This document shows positions 48,101 through 59,497 of a stretch of 64,000 bases of DNA, in pieces. Position 1 is the first letter of the stretch; the number at the start of each line of letters is the position of its first letter. The DNA lies in the NCBI GenBank assembly GCA_930367205.1, contig OV884011.1:118851866-118915865 (forward strand), written 5' to 3'. Both the position numbers and the translations under genes were made by a program. This DNA is from Acanthosoma haemorrhoidale (taxonomy: Eukaryota; Arthropoda; Insecta; Hemiptera; Acanthosomatidae). The notes below the pieces were generated by a model. It did not search any database, was not told the origin of the DNA, and saw nothing but the letters and a program-made list of their open reading frames with translations.

Positions 48101-51100
48101 TGTCAACTTTAAATTGAAGGTTTCCATTTTAATTATTCAATTTCATTATTATACATATTTCTAATAAGAGGTATTGGTCAATTTCGAACAGAGCACTCTC
48201 CATTGGCAAGAGCTATAGCCTGATACTACCTCCCTAGCAGAAAGATGGGAAATTAATAAGCATAATATATAACTAAAGTGAACATATTAGTGAGCTAGCA
48301 CATTATAAAATATTCATGTTCAACATTCAAATCCACTGTATTTATAATTACAGACATGAGAGGCATGAGCCAAACTGTTGTACCTCTTGCAAGCATGGTA
48401 TGACATAAATGAACAAATTGTCAAACTGTTACTGCCATCTGGCTCCACAACCCTCGGTGGTACCATCCCGAAATTACCCACACCTCATTCGAGGTCCTCC
48501 TCACCCCTCCTTCCCAACACACAACCTTCAAATGAACCCCCCCCCCCCCAGAGAAAGGCACCTATCAATACAAATAATTCTCACCTTTTATTTTCCCCTT
48601 ATCCTCATTTTACCAAGTTTGAGAGCTAAGAAAGAAAACAAATCTGACTTTTCATTTGTCATAGAGATATCCAATTGTTTCAGTATCTCACCAACCCTGT
48701 GTTTATCACGATTTCTCCCTCTCCGTTTTGATGGCATCAGGCAGTTGAGGTGGAGAACGCTCTAGGACTAAGTTAGTTGTAACCATAAATGGACCAACGC
48801 CTCCGTTTTTGTGGCAATTTTGCGTGGAAGTTAATACAAACATGCACAAAGTCTTATTGCCTCACACATCTGCTGACTTCCCCCTATCTCTGAACGTTAA
48901 GCTCATGATCTACAAAAGCATACTCAGGCCGGCTCTGCTATAAGGTGAACAGCTTTTTAGTCATCTGAATGAAGCGACATCAACAATTTCAAAACGGGAT
49001 AATCATGAAAGTGGTCCAACATACCTCTTTCCACCAGTGGAGAAGCAGTGAGCTCCATGAAGATTTTGAGCTGGGTATGGTGAATGAATTCATTTGCCGT
49101 AGACATGCAAAATTATTTGATTCGCTGCTCACCAATTTGTGTTTAACACGATTCCCTCTCCCCTCCATTTCCCTGTTGGTGGCAGCAGGCAGTCGAGGCA
49201 GAACACTCTGTGATTAAGATAGTTTTAGGTCCCAAGAAATAGATCAGATCAGGTCAAATGGTCTTGATTAGGTCATATATGGTCTGAAGGTGAGCCTCAT
49301 CACCTAGTCCCCCATTTACATTAAACAATTTTTGTAACCATAATCAGAGTTTTAAGTTTTAACATAAACTGCTTAATATGCATTGCATTGCAGTAAAAGC
49401 AGCCAACATCAGCTTTGTATTTTATATTTATTTGTATAGATTTCATTTATAAGAAATATCAACTTAGGAGTAAAGAAAGAGTAGTACCATCTTTTTATTT
49501 TATTTAAATGCTAGTGAAATTTAATTTGTTAAGAATAACTGCTATTAATTTATATTTAAAACATTCTTACTGCTGCCAAAATGTTCCTCACTACTATGAT
49601 TGAAAACAAATATAATTATATTATGCCAGAAATATAATGAAAATACTATTCTCTCATAGTTGAATTATAATTCATATTTAATTATAATTGATTCTAGAAA
49701 TTAAGAACAGAATCATCATTATTATTAAAGATAAAAGAGTTTCATAAATTAAATAAATTTTTTACTTAAAAAATTTTAATTCACAGGATGCTCCAGGGTT
49801 GGTTGTTTAAGCATGACTTCCTTTTTTGGACAAAGGAGAGAGCAAAGGCATTTTTGACATCCATTCCTTTTGTAAGTTCAATTCCCCACTTGTTACTAAA
49901 AAACTAAGGATGCTAAAAATGTACAGCTTGTAGAAAGGTCAAGGAGGAGTCGAAGAATTGTGGAGCTAGATTTTTAAGGCATGAATAAATAACAAAAAAA
50001 TAACTTGTCGATGAAATGATAACACATTTCTAGGTACAAACCAATCGCACAATAATTTCTGAGCTTTACCATATCTATAGTGTATCTGTTTTGGCCTACA
50101 AGGGAAATTCCATTATTTTAGTTTTCAAATTTTATCAACACTATGTCAGTCTCCATTATGGCCTAGTGTTTTGCATCCGACTACTGACTAAAGAATACTG
50201 CAGAGGCTCGGGTTCAATGCCCAAATTTTTACTTAAAAACTTTTACCGAGGGGATGAGACTGGTAATGGATGACTCATCTTTTGAAGGATAATAAGTTGC
50301 TACTCTTGAAATAAGCTGTTTTTGAAAACCTAAATAATGGATAAGAGGTAATAGCCCGGTGTCAAATCCACTAGCTCCTCATTACCAACAATCAAAAAAG
50401 GTAACAACTTTGATTATTCATAGCTAATCAGGGGTGTTGCCTCATGGATTTTTCTTTTATTAACGCCATATAAAATACTAAAATAAAATGTACTGCTTAA
50501 ATGACTATAAATTCTTTTTGATCGTCATGTAAAAATTCTTATTTTAGGGAAAATTCCTTGTCCTAGACTTACAAGCTGAATTGAGCCCTCAATATGCCAT
50601 AATGGATTCTTTTTTTGGGCAGCCCTTCATTTGGTGCATGCTTCACAATTTTGGAGGAACATTAGGTCTACATGGATCATCAGAGTTCATTAATAATGTA
50701 ATTTATGTTTCAATAAGAATTAAATTATTTATATATATATATATATATATTTATATCATAGCCAAACATTGCAAATATATTTCAGAATATTTTTGAAGCT
50801 AGAGCATCACCTAAATCAACTCTAGTAGGAGTTGGAATAACACCTGAGGGCATTGACCAAAACTATGTCATCTATGATTTGATGATGGATATGTTTTGGA
50901 GAAAAGAGCCTGTCAATCTAACAGAATGGTAATTTTTTAGGGTTTTGCTGATGTTTTTTTCAAAATACACCAGTATGTGTGTCTGTCTAACCTGGAGTTT
51001 ATGAGTTCCCTGTGGGACATAAAAAAATGAAATTTCATATTCCATTTGACTACCCGACAACATAAAAAACAGTTTCAACTCCGCAAAACAGAACGAAGGA

Positions 51101-54100
51101 TTATTCGTTAATTAATTACTAGGTTATAAAAAAATAAATATTTTTCTATCATATGAGTCATCAAGTGTGATCATAGTGAGGTATCAAGTCAAAGATATTG
51201 TTGCTCTGATTAATATGTATATAATTTTTGTTTTGAATAAAAGTCATTAAAATGTGTTCCCAGTTTTAACTCAATCTGTGTTTTACAAAGAGAGAAAATA
51301 TTTTCATCTCGGAGGGTCATCCACTAGTGCAGGTTAGTTCAGTCCTGACCCTGATTTTTCTTTAGCGAATTATTAAAAATAGAGAGATCCAAACCAAAAA
51401 AAAATTAGAGTATGTAAAAACCTGTTCTGTGATTCATTTTCACACATATTAGGAAAAAACATAGAATAACTTTGATTCAACTATAACAATAAAACGGACA
51501 ACTACAATATACCGACATAGGACATCATCCCTGGGATCCCAATATGCATATAGTGGACATAATAAAAAGAAACAACAAAAACTAATTCACATACATATCA
51601 AGATACATAAGAAAAACAAAGCAGTATCATATATTACCTGTGAGAAATGTAAATCACAAAATTTAAAATATCACTATCTTTATCAGCATCTCATAGTAAA
51701 ATCATCATAATTTTTCAATCAAAAAACTTTATTTTATTCAATTATTTAAAACATTAATTAGGCCAACTCCCACGCAAAGTATTAAGCAAAGGGGTGAAAC
51801 TGCTTTTGAATGTGTATGTAAATAAAAAATAGTTCCATAAAACATAAGAAATCAGTCAAGAGAGAGTAATTAGTAAGATCATCAAAACCCTTAGTTATGT
51901 GATGACTAACTTTTCTTTTTTTTTTCCATCACTACACTTTCATATTAAACATAGGTGGAAAATCAAATTTATTTAGTCCATAATTAGCCAATTTTACTTG
52001 GGATATGTTAATAGTTCTTGGATAGTTTTTGCCGATGAAATTGTAATCTTTTTTTTTTTTTGCTTAGGTATACAAATTATGCAAAGAGACGGTATGGAGT
52101 CTCAAATAACCATGCCCAAGAAGCATGGGTTTTATTAAAAGTAAGTTAAAATCCTTATTATAAAAGTAACTAAATCATCTAGACATCTTAATTATAGATA
52201 GCCCAATTGTTTATCAATTGGACAGCCCAAACAGGTAGTTTACCTTAAATGGTACACTAAACTTATTAAATCAATCAAGGGGGAGTAAGATCTTTGAACA
52301 CCTTAATTTTATGATACTGCATACTACTTTTTTATCCAAAATAAAATTTATTAAAATACACACATAATAAATAGATAGTTGTTTATAGGTAAATTAATCG
52401 AAAATATATCATACATTAAGTAGAGAAGTGTGTGGGTATATATATTATATATATGTATATGCTGTTAAATGAAAAAATATTTAAGGCAAGCATCAGCACT
52501 TTCTGAAAAATACAGACGGTTTCGTGGCCTAAACATTTTATCCTCAATGTCCCTTGATGCTATTTATAATTAATGGGTGTTAATTTAAGGAAGTCACACC
52601 AAATTTGGCAGAAAAGTTGTTTAGTAACTTGCAAATACATTGTGACAGTGTCATGATCCACATAACCATTTTGAAAGATTTCTCGAATAGTGATTTGATG
52701 AACTTAACAAAAAATACGTATTAAAACACCTTAATCACAGCAGAAAACTAAACTAACTATGCCTTAGCAAGAGTAGCATTATAAACTTTTTTTCTTACAT
52801 TTGTATACCATGTACCCTCCACACTTTATCATAATGCAATCTTTTATAATCATTTTTTTTTTTTTTAATGTGAACATCAAAAAATAATATTTTGACATTC
52901 AGTGTTAAAGTATTTAAAATATTGTCTCATACATATGACAATACTTACATTCACGTGTTTTTAATAATACTACTTTGAATTTCTTTACAGCAATCAGTTT
53001 ACAACTACACTGGTCACTTAGCTCAACATGGTAAATACACTGTTGTCCAGCACCCTCGATTAAACATGTTACCAGATAGTGTAAATATGTATAGTAAATT
53101 TGTTTATAATAAAGTAATATATTATTTAATTTATTTTTAACTTGTGTTTTTTTCTAATATGAAAGGTGTGGTACAAGGAAAATGACCTTTATGATGCTTG
53201 GACAAAATTACTTCAAGCTTCTACAGAAATACCACAAGCAGAAATTACAGAGACTTTACTGGTCGACCTTGTAGATGTGACGAGACAGGCATTACAGCTT
53301 AAAATTAATCAGTTATTTGTCAAAATTATTAAGTTATTTACAGAATCAAATTTAACTCTTTTGCAGTAAGTTTTATTTTCCTGATTTTGTAACAGTATTT
53401 ATTATTGGTATTCAAATTTAAACAAGTTTCCATGTTAATAGAGAAACGTCAACTGTGTTTCTAGACCTGCTAGATGACTTGGAGATCATATTAGCTAGTA
53501 ATTCAAAATTCCTTTTGGGCAGATGGATCAATTCAGCCAAAAAAATTGCTTCAACCCCACTAGTAAGTGATTATATAATGTTTAATACAATTCTGTGCTC
53601 AGAAACAATCAGGAATCTGCTGGAAAGTAGAATATATCTACTACCAGTTAAATGAAAGTACAATTATTTTGTATAATTAATTATTGGTTGGCACTTGATC
53701 CCACTGGTATAAATGGTAATAATTATTGGATAAATTTAAGAAATAGTGATGGGGTGGGACTCGAACCCAGGACTTTCTTGATGTTCATTCAGACTCCCTT
53801 CTAATTATGCCTTCTCTTGCAGAGGCTCAAATCCAGGCTCTGCCAGTATTTGTTTCTCTTTAATCAATAATTATTACAATTGTGTTGGTGTGAAGGTTTT
53901 AGTTTTGCTTAAGTAAACAAATGAATGGCATAGTGGCAACAGGTTTAACATGGATGTTATATTCTCACTAGAACATGGTGACAGGCGATTTACATCTCTG
54001 GGAACTAAGAATAGGATGTTTGAAGTACCAGATCCCTCCAAACCTTCATTTCTGGCATTACTCACCATTGTCCAATACTTAACTTTGTTTCTTATTGTTA

Positions 54101-55268
54101 GCTCTCTTCATATGAAATAAAATTCATAAATTAGCCCCAGATTACAAACAAAGTTTCACTCAAATTTTATATCATAATGATATTTTATATATCATTCCTA
54201 TCTAAAAATAGATGAAATTTCAATTAGAAAGATCCCTTCTGTCTGTATTTCTGAAAAAACTCCTTGCAATTCCTACCTGAGACTGCCCAGTAAATATTAC
54301 GATAAATAAATCCTAGTTGATGAAGGTCATTGTCAGATTTCTAATGTCATTAGATCTGTGAATTAATAGGCTACCCAACAGGTTAATTAAGCATAATTAG
54401 TTAGTAACATCAGTATTATAACAAACAAATTAAGATTCAGAATTTAAGATTAAGAAAGTTTCAAGAATTTTGTTTAATTAGAAGGGGTTCATTTTGTCGT
54501 ATTTATCCATTCTTGGTTGGTGATTGATGTAGTAGTGATTCAGTCTTTGAATGTTATTTAATGTAATTTCATTCCTTTCTGCAGGAACAGAGAATATATG
54601 AAAGAAACGCCAGAAATCAAATTACACTCTGGGGACCAAAAGGAGAAATAAGAGATTATGCTAATAAGCAATGGTCAGGTAAGAATTTCTATATCCCAGT
54701 CATAAATTTATAGTCATTATGTATGTTTTTTAAATTTAATCATTTGATTATATAATACGCATTATTTCATAAATAACAAACCACTCACCTTAAATTTCAG
54801 GTTTAATTAAAGATTATTATAAACCAAGATGGCATATTTTTTTATCAGCTCTTAATGAGTCATTAGCTACAAAGAATCCTTTCCGACAGAAGAAAGTATC
54901 AAAGAGAATATTTACTGAAGTTGAGGAACATTTTACCTACAGCTATTTCAATTATTCTTACAATCCTGTAGGTAAGATCTGACATCGACATAACTACATA
55001 CTTTTATGGGGCGTTATTTGTCTCAAGAAAGAATATTCATTTTACATCTATTTTTTAGTATCACTTTTTTTTCAATTACTCTCTAGGATCAGATATAAAA
55101 TATTAGCCATAAAAACACTCCTAGAGGAAAAAAAGTACCACAATATATTAATACATCGATTTTTTTTACCATAGTAAATAATACATTAAAAACAAAGCAT
55201 ATTTCTCTCAAATAGGTGATTCCATCACAATATCACGCAATATAAGGAAGAAGTTAGGAAAATTGTAA
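42666..55268 (+). CDS. NAGLU: Alpha-N-acetylglucosaminidase (NAGLU, GH89), 18 exons, 743 residues
   Basis: This lysosomal enzyme removes terminal alpha-linked N-acetylglucosamine during heparan sulfate breakdown. Exons: 42666-42723, 44807-44967, 45894-46069, 46140-46358, 46528-46689, 46821-46886, 47692-47755, 47835-47980, 49787-49871, 50548-50697, 50786-50928, 52068-52140, 52991-53080, 53166-53365, 53442-53562, 54585-54678, 54801-54971, 55216-55268. All join in phase, giving 2232 bases, the same length as the human protein. A signal peptide ([15 protein letters not shown]) opens it. Diagnostic stretches include [47 protein letters not shown] and [16 protein letters not shown]. The two GH89 catalytic glutamates fit Glu320 (DPFNEM) and Glu450 (TPEGIDQN), with the same 130-residue spacing as in the human enzyme. 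No lesion is seen, so the gene looks functional. The donor after exon 7 (gag/GTTTAT) is weak. Confidence 0.95.
42724..44806 (+). other. First NAGLU intron
   Basis: Bounded by ttg/GTAAGT and attttag/AT. It is AT-rich, and its 3' part holds the LINE fragment at 44150-44655. Short open frames at 42912-43115 and 43609-43830 have no recognisable content. Confidence 0.6.
44150..44655 (+). mobile_element. Jockey-like LINE 3' end, copy 1 (NAGLU intron 1)
   Basis: The start, caacaatttcagaacggtgat, corresponds to the degenerate C-terminal coding sequence seen intact at 48985-49140. Then come a diverged acaaacccggtgtctaacac block, an agattaagttagttat block and the shared tail from aaggtgagcccc (44437) to gaatctatatt (about 44620). 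It is 5'-truncated, as is typical of LINE insertions. Confidence 0.5.
45112..45152. repeat. (AT)n microsatellite
   Basis: About 40 bases of nearly pure alternating at in NAGLU intron 2. Similar shorter runs occur at about 548-566, 50731-50752, 52438-52460 and 60993-61006. Confidence 0.9.
45275..45480 (+). repeat. 5S rRNA-like fragment, possibly a 5S-derived SINE
   Basis: The stretch 45283-45345 contains gttaagctaagctcagtcga followed by tacctggatgggtgacc. These match the 3' half of 5S rRNA, including the internal polymerase III control region (gtacttggatgggtgacc in canonical 5S). The 5' half and a proper end are missing, and unrelated less AT-rich sequence continues to about 45480. It is therefore not a 5S gene but a truncated pseudogene or a SINE3-type element in NAGLU intron 2. 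Confidence 0.5.
47560..47640 (+). repeat. Possible tRNA-derived SINE fragment
   Basis: gtggcccgatattaatagg and then tgggtttgaagccctg resemble degenerate A and B boxes in NAGLU intron 6. It is too weak to classify further. Confidence 0.25.
47981..49786 (+). other. NAGLU intron 8, repeat-rich
   Basis: Bounded by atg/GTTTGT and ttcacag/GA. Most of its second half is LINE sequence (48640-49450). A low-complexity C-rich patch lies at 48480-48560. No extra exon is seen. Confidence 0.6.
48640..49450 (+). mobile_element. Jockey-like LINE remnants, reverse-transcriptase C-terminus and 3' UTR (two joined fragments)
   Basis: One frame at about 48880-48950 reads [18 protein letters not shown], the conserved LINE segment just after the reverse-transcriptase core. 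After a frameshift, 48969-49140 reads [13 protein letters not shown], then [17 protein letters not shown] and [10 protein letters not shown]. These match the QRFQNKVLRMI / LHEDLGIPTVEEEI / KFFDSL pattern of Jockey-clade elements. The 3' UTR follows to about 49450. Upstream, 48640-48780 is a second copy of the same 3' region (caaccctgtgtttatcacg, ggcatcaggcagttgagg), so two insertions lie end to end. Confidence 0.6.
50145..50260 (+). repeat. tRNA-derived SINE-like element
   Basis: tggcctagtgtttt at 50159 fits a polymerase III A box, and gggttcaatgccc at 50210-50222 fits a B box, about 40 bases apart. Located in NAGLU intron 9. No cloverleaf is complete, so it is a SINE head rather than a tRNA gene. 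Confidence 0.45.
51240..51930 (+). repeat. Interspersed repeat shared with 11980-12490
   Basis: Blocks common to both copies and in the same order include aagtcattaaaa, tctgtgttttacaaagaga, gcttttgaa and ataaaacata. The copy lies in NAGLU intron 11. A third partial copy is at about 52230-52340. Family unknown. Confidence 0.45.
53750..53830 (-). repeat. Possible tRNA-derived SINE fragment (minus)
   Basis: gggactcgaaccc at 53756-53768 is the reverse complement of the polymerase III B box GGTTCGAGTCCC. The matching A box further right (ctaattatgcc) is weak. It lies in NAGLU intron 15. Confidence 0.35.
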
Positions 55269-56016
55269 GAAGCTCATTCGATCTCTAATTAATGTAAGTT
55301 GGATTATTATATCAATTCTAAGGTTGAAATTATCTATATATTCATTTACCAATTAAACAAATTAGCCTCATAATAAATTGGTTTCACAATAGTCTGAGCA
55401 CTTTAGTAACCAATTAATAACTAATTTTTTAATATGAATTTTTGTAGGTAGGAATAAAATTTCAGAAACTGTTGAGATTATTATTTGAATTTATTGTTTA
55501 AAGCAATATAAGTATGTATAAGATCATGTATGGTATTATATAAGTGGCCATGGAAGACCTGGCATCTGGAAGGATAAACTCGCTCTGTTTTTTGATAATT
55601 GAGCATCATTTTTGATACATAAATCATAAACTAAAGCTGTAATTTAACCAATCATATTTACATAAAAGATCAGCCTGATACCTTGCAATATACGCATATT
55701 TATTTGACTAAGGCTATTGTAATAGGTTAGAATCACCTGTTAAAACCTTATCTCCTTTTCTACCTCTTGAGTAGTAATACCACTTTATACATTTCGTTTA
55801 CCTTCCTCATTTGAGGTCTTTTAAAAAAAAAAAATAATGTTCAAAATAAAACTTTTTTGCTGTATACTAACGGAAGGCTTCATTTTCGACTAACACCCAT
55901 TTTTAGAATCTCTTAATATTTGTAAATTTAAGCTCAATGTTAATAGCTAAACTGGCAGTAATAACAATACTTGAGTTTTTGTAATATATTTTAAAAGGTT
56001 TTCAATATTTTTTCAG
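55269..56016 (+). other. NAGLU 3' UTR or intron before an alternative last exon
   Basis: AT-rich sequence after the NAGLU stop. A possible alternative last exon follows at 56017-56066. An AATAAA near 56249 could serve either form. Confidence 0.45.
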
Positions 56017-56066
56017 CAATTAGTTGGGAGTCATGGGAAGCTGTGATACCAGAATGGACTTTTTAA
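56017..56066 (+). CDS. Candidate alternative last exon of NAGLU
   Basis: An acceptor (attttttcag) at 56016 is followed by 50 bases that would join exon 17 in the same phase as the normal last exon. They encode ISWESWEAVIPEWTF and then TAA. It would replace the usual basic tail ([11 protein letters not shown]) with an acidic, Trp-rich one. The normal exon fits the family better. Chance occurrence is possible for so short a frame. Confidence 0.25.
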
Positions 56067-56099
56067 AACAACCTATCAGAAGTTAAGGTGTAAGAAAAA

Positions 56100-59000
56100 A
56101 TGAGAGATTCATTTCAAATAAGTAATTGTATTGTACACTGAGATATAATTAAACTTAATGATAACAGAAGAATCTAAACAGTTCAATTTTATTATTCTTA
56201 CCAATTGTAGTAAGTACCATAAGATTATTCAAATTTTAATTTTTACAATGAATAAAAATATCATCAGTGTTCTCTATTTATATAAAAACAAATAAGCTAA
56301 ATAATCTGTGATGTAATCTATATTATTTAATGACGTGTTTAATTTAAAAATAAATGAAATAATAGAATATTTAGTTTATTAATGTATTTTTTATTTATTT
56401 ATGTAATAATACAGTATTTTTGTTTTTAATAAGTATGGTGCCTTGATTAGAATAGTTAGTTTTTCACCAGCTCTTTAGATGCATATGTATTTTCTTATCT
56501 TGCATAAGATTTTCTTTGTCTGTGGCTTAAGGATAATCTCATTCAATACCCAGTATGTATTATGTTAGACAGAAAAGATCTTCACAAGCAAAAGGTGCAT
56601 AGAGCACACTTGTCCCTCACAAAACAACTAAATCTTGTTACTGCAAGAACACAAGAAGTTCACAAATAGTAGACAACTGTACAGTAAAGGTTGTATTAAC
56701 AAATTTTTTTTCCAAAAACATCCATTTGAACTATAATTTTTCAAAGCATAATCATAATAAGCAATGATCAATATTATTAACAGATTTTCTGCAAATCTTT
56801 GCAGCACTTATATAAAAATTCAAAGGCAGTTTAAACATTTACACTTACACACCCACATTTATGTTGTGAACTTCAGCAGTGAAATAACTAGCATGTCTAA
56901 AATATTAATTTGAACAAAGCTACAACAAAATACCAACTAATTTTATATATATGATACATTCAACAGTGTTTAAAAGATAATTTATTGTAATATTTACAAA
57001 GATAAATTAATAGTATATTAACATCATGTAAAATAACTGCAATAAAAATAAGACTCAGCTTATACATACAGTATTAAATAGTTTTCAAACAAAACATTAC
57101 AAAAATAAAGTTGTTAAAACTTCTCAAAAGTGAAATATTACACAAAAAGAAAAAAAAAAAAGATATAAAATTACTAAATGAAAAATATTTACAACTTACA
57201 AATAATCAAGTCCCCAAGGAAATATTAGGTTAATAAAATGGAAGTATATGATGTTTTAGTTAATGTGTGCACTTCCTTCCTTTTTTTATTCATTGCATTG
57301 GTCATATCATAAATAATCACCATAATTTGCATACAAATAGGTAGAGGCCTCCGTTTTCTACTTAAAACTTATCATACTCTGGTTCTACATCTGATAAGAG
57401 ATTGGTAGTTAATTAATAAATGTAATATTTTCAAATATTTGGACAAGAGTTATACTGAAAATATTTTCAATTAATTCAAACAATTTCCACAAAAAATTAA
57501 AGATAGTTAGTTTTTTTTCAAATATGTACAACTGTGCATTTGATAAAATTCAATCAGCATGAATTACAGCGGAAAGACCAGAGTAACAAGCCTCAAGAAT
57601 TTATGCCTGCAATATTCTTGGTTAAATGACATTGAATACATGATCAATAATTAAAATTTGTACAAATAATATCGATGTAAGTTACCTTTACTTCAAGAAA
57701 TGATATAATACATATCTTGTAATGTAATCAGTGATTTTATAAATATTTGAATACTACATATTTATTACGTTGAATTTTAATTAGAAATATAATATTTCTT
57801 TAAATTCTGTTTGTTAACTTTACATTATTGTCTGAATTACTCTGACTACTGTAAGTATATAAAAAAGAATATTAATTTAAAACGAGACAAAAAATGAAAG
57901 TTATCATTACCAAAGAATTATAAATTAAAACAGATATATATAAGTATAATGGCACTAATACATAAATAGTTCAATATTATAAAGCTGTGTCAACAAACTA
58001 GGGGTAATTTAAAGCATTGTGCTTGGGTTTTCAACGAAATTTTTTTAAAAAAATGGAATAAATATTACACAGTGATGGTTAAATCAGTAGTACTGCCGAA
58101 TATAATAAGTTACAAGAGCAATCGCTGTCGAAGAACTGTTCGAGTCAAGTCGAAACAATAAATTTTATTTAATGTATATATTTAGCTTCACTTCACACTT
58201 CCTTTTTAATTTCAATACTAACAATATACTAACATTTTTATCATAACATCAATAAATATTTAAGAGTATTTTTATGTTATACTTGAATAATCTAATTTTT
58301 TTTTTTTTTCATACTCATTCCTTCACACGTGATATAGTACATATCTTCTCAGCAGATATTTAAAGTAAACTTGTCTAATAATGCATAGAAATATTTAAGA
58401 GATACCTTTTTGATAATATGTTCATGTGAAATTTTAGAGCAAATATGTGTAAAATAAAACAAAACAAAAGGAAAGATGAAATGCTTTAAGTGATGTGATT
58501 ATTGCTATATATTTTGATACAAAATTTTATTTCATGATTTTAATATTTTTCATCACGTTCTGGCAATTTGAAAATATATATGAAATCATTATACAGACAG
58601 ATTTTAAAGTTACACATAATAAAAAACACAATGCATAAACTTAAATAAGAAAGAAAAAGTTATTCATTACATTTTATAAATAAAAGTAGAAAAAACTTAT
58701 TATCTTGACAATTACCAAATTATGTATCAGAGGGTTCGACTGACAGAAAAAATATTTTCCATACCCTTTTGTAGAAGATAATAAGTAGATACATATATAT
58801 ATATACATTTTGTCAGAACAATGAATTACTCTAATTCTTAACTTACATGAGTTATCGTAAAGAAACAACCTAAATAATTATTTATAATTAATATTTTATA
58901 AAGTAAAATATGTCATAACCTTATCCTCTATGTTTGTATTTATGCATTTGCGTTTATTTTTTACTATAAACGTATACATATTCACAAATATTTCATAAGT

Positions 59001-59300
59001 GCTAAAAAACATAGTTTACATAAATAAAGACATATAATAGTTATAAGTTAAAATTTTTGGAAGCAAACAAAGAAAGTTATCAGCTGTTTAAGAACTCGAT
59101 TTTTTTTTTATTAAATAAATACAGGCAAAAATAATTATAAGGGATAAGATATGCCAAGGAAAAATAGATTGTTTAAAAATTAGCTAAGTTTAAATATTTT
59201 TTTAATATTAAAAAGAAAGCTGGTTGAACCCACTCCTATGTTGAATACATTTTAGAGGCATGAATGATAAAATGTGATTAAGTTGCTAATAAATTAATGA
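56100..59300 (-). other. Gene-free AT-rich stretch, possibly the long 3' UTR of the minus-strand gene ending at 59301
   Basis: More than 3 kb of very AT-rich DNA with no open frame of note lies between convergent genes. Many TTTATT sites (AATAAA on the minus strand) occur, so the polyadenylation site cannot be chosen. The left few hundred bases may belong to the NAGLU 3' UTR. Confidence 0.3.
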
Positions 59301-59356
59301 TTACTTCATCTCACCACAAGCAGCAACGTGATAAGGCGAACCGCTTTGTGCCATTC
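59301..59356 (-). CDS. Likely last coding exon of an unidentified minus-strand gene
   Basis: The minus strand shows a strong acceptor (tttactttttctttag) ending at 59357. The exon reads two bases and then MAQSGSPYHVAACGEMK before TAA at 59301-59303. It is clearly less AT-biased than everything around it. No further upstream exon could be recognised up to 64000, so the gene must have long introns or continue beyond the window. I do not recognise the family. Inferred from the splice signal and composition only. Confidence 0.45.
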
Positions 59357-59410
59357 CTAAAGAAAAAGTAAAGTCAATATTTAATAATTATTAGTGAAAG
59401 AGGAGAAATG

Positions 59411-59497
59411 ATGACATGGCCTGGAGTTTCCAATTTCTGTTCAGATACCCATAACCTTGCTCACTAGGCTTTCCCTGCCTTCTCCAGGCCATGTCAT
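59411..59497. repeat. Perfect 16-bp inverted repeat (hairpin, 55-base loop)
   Basis: atgacatggcctggag (59411-59426) is the exact reverse complement of ctccaggccatgtcat (59482-59497). The arms are GC-richer than the surroundings. It lies 54 bases upstream (in gene orientation) of the minus-strand terminal exon, inside its intron. It could be the ends of a small inverted-repeat transposon or an RNA stem. Confidence 0.7.

Noticed and set aside
50145..50260. A tRNA gene
   Set aside because: A and B boxes are present but no full cloverleaf or anticodon arm can be drawn, so a SINE head is more likely.
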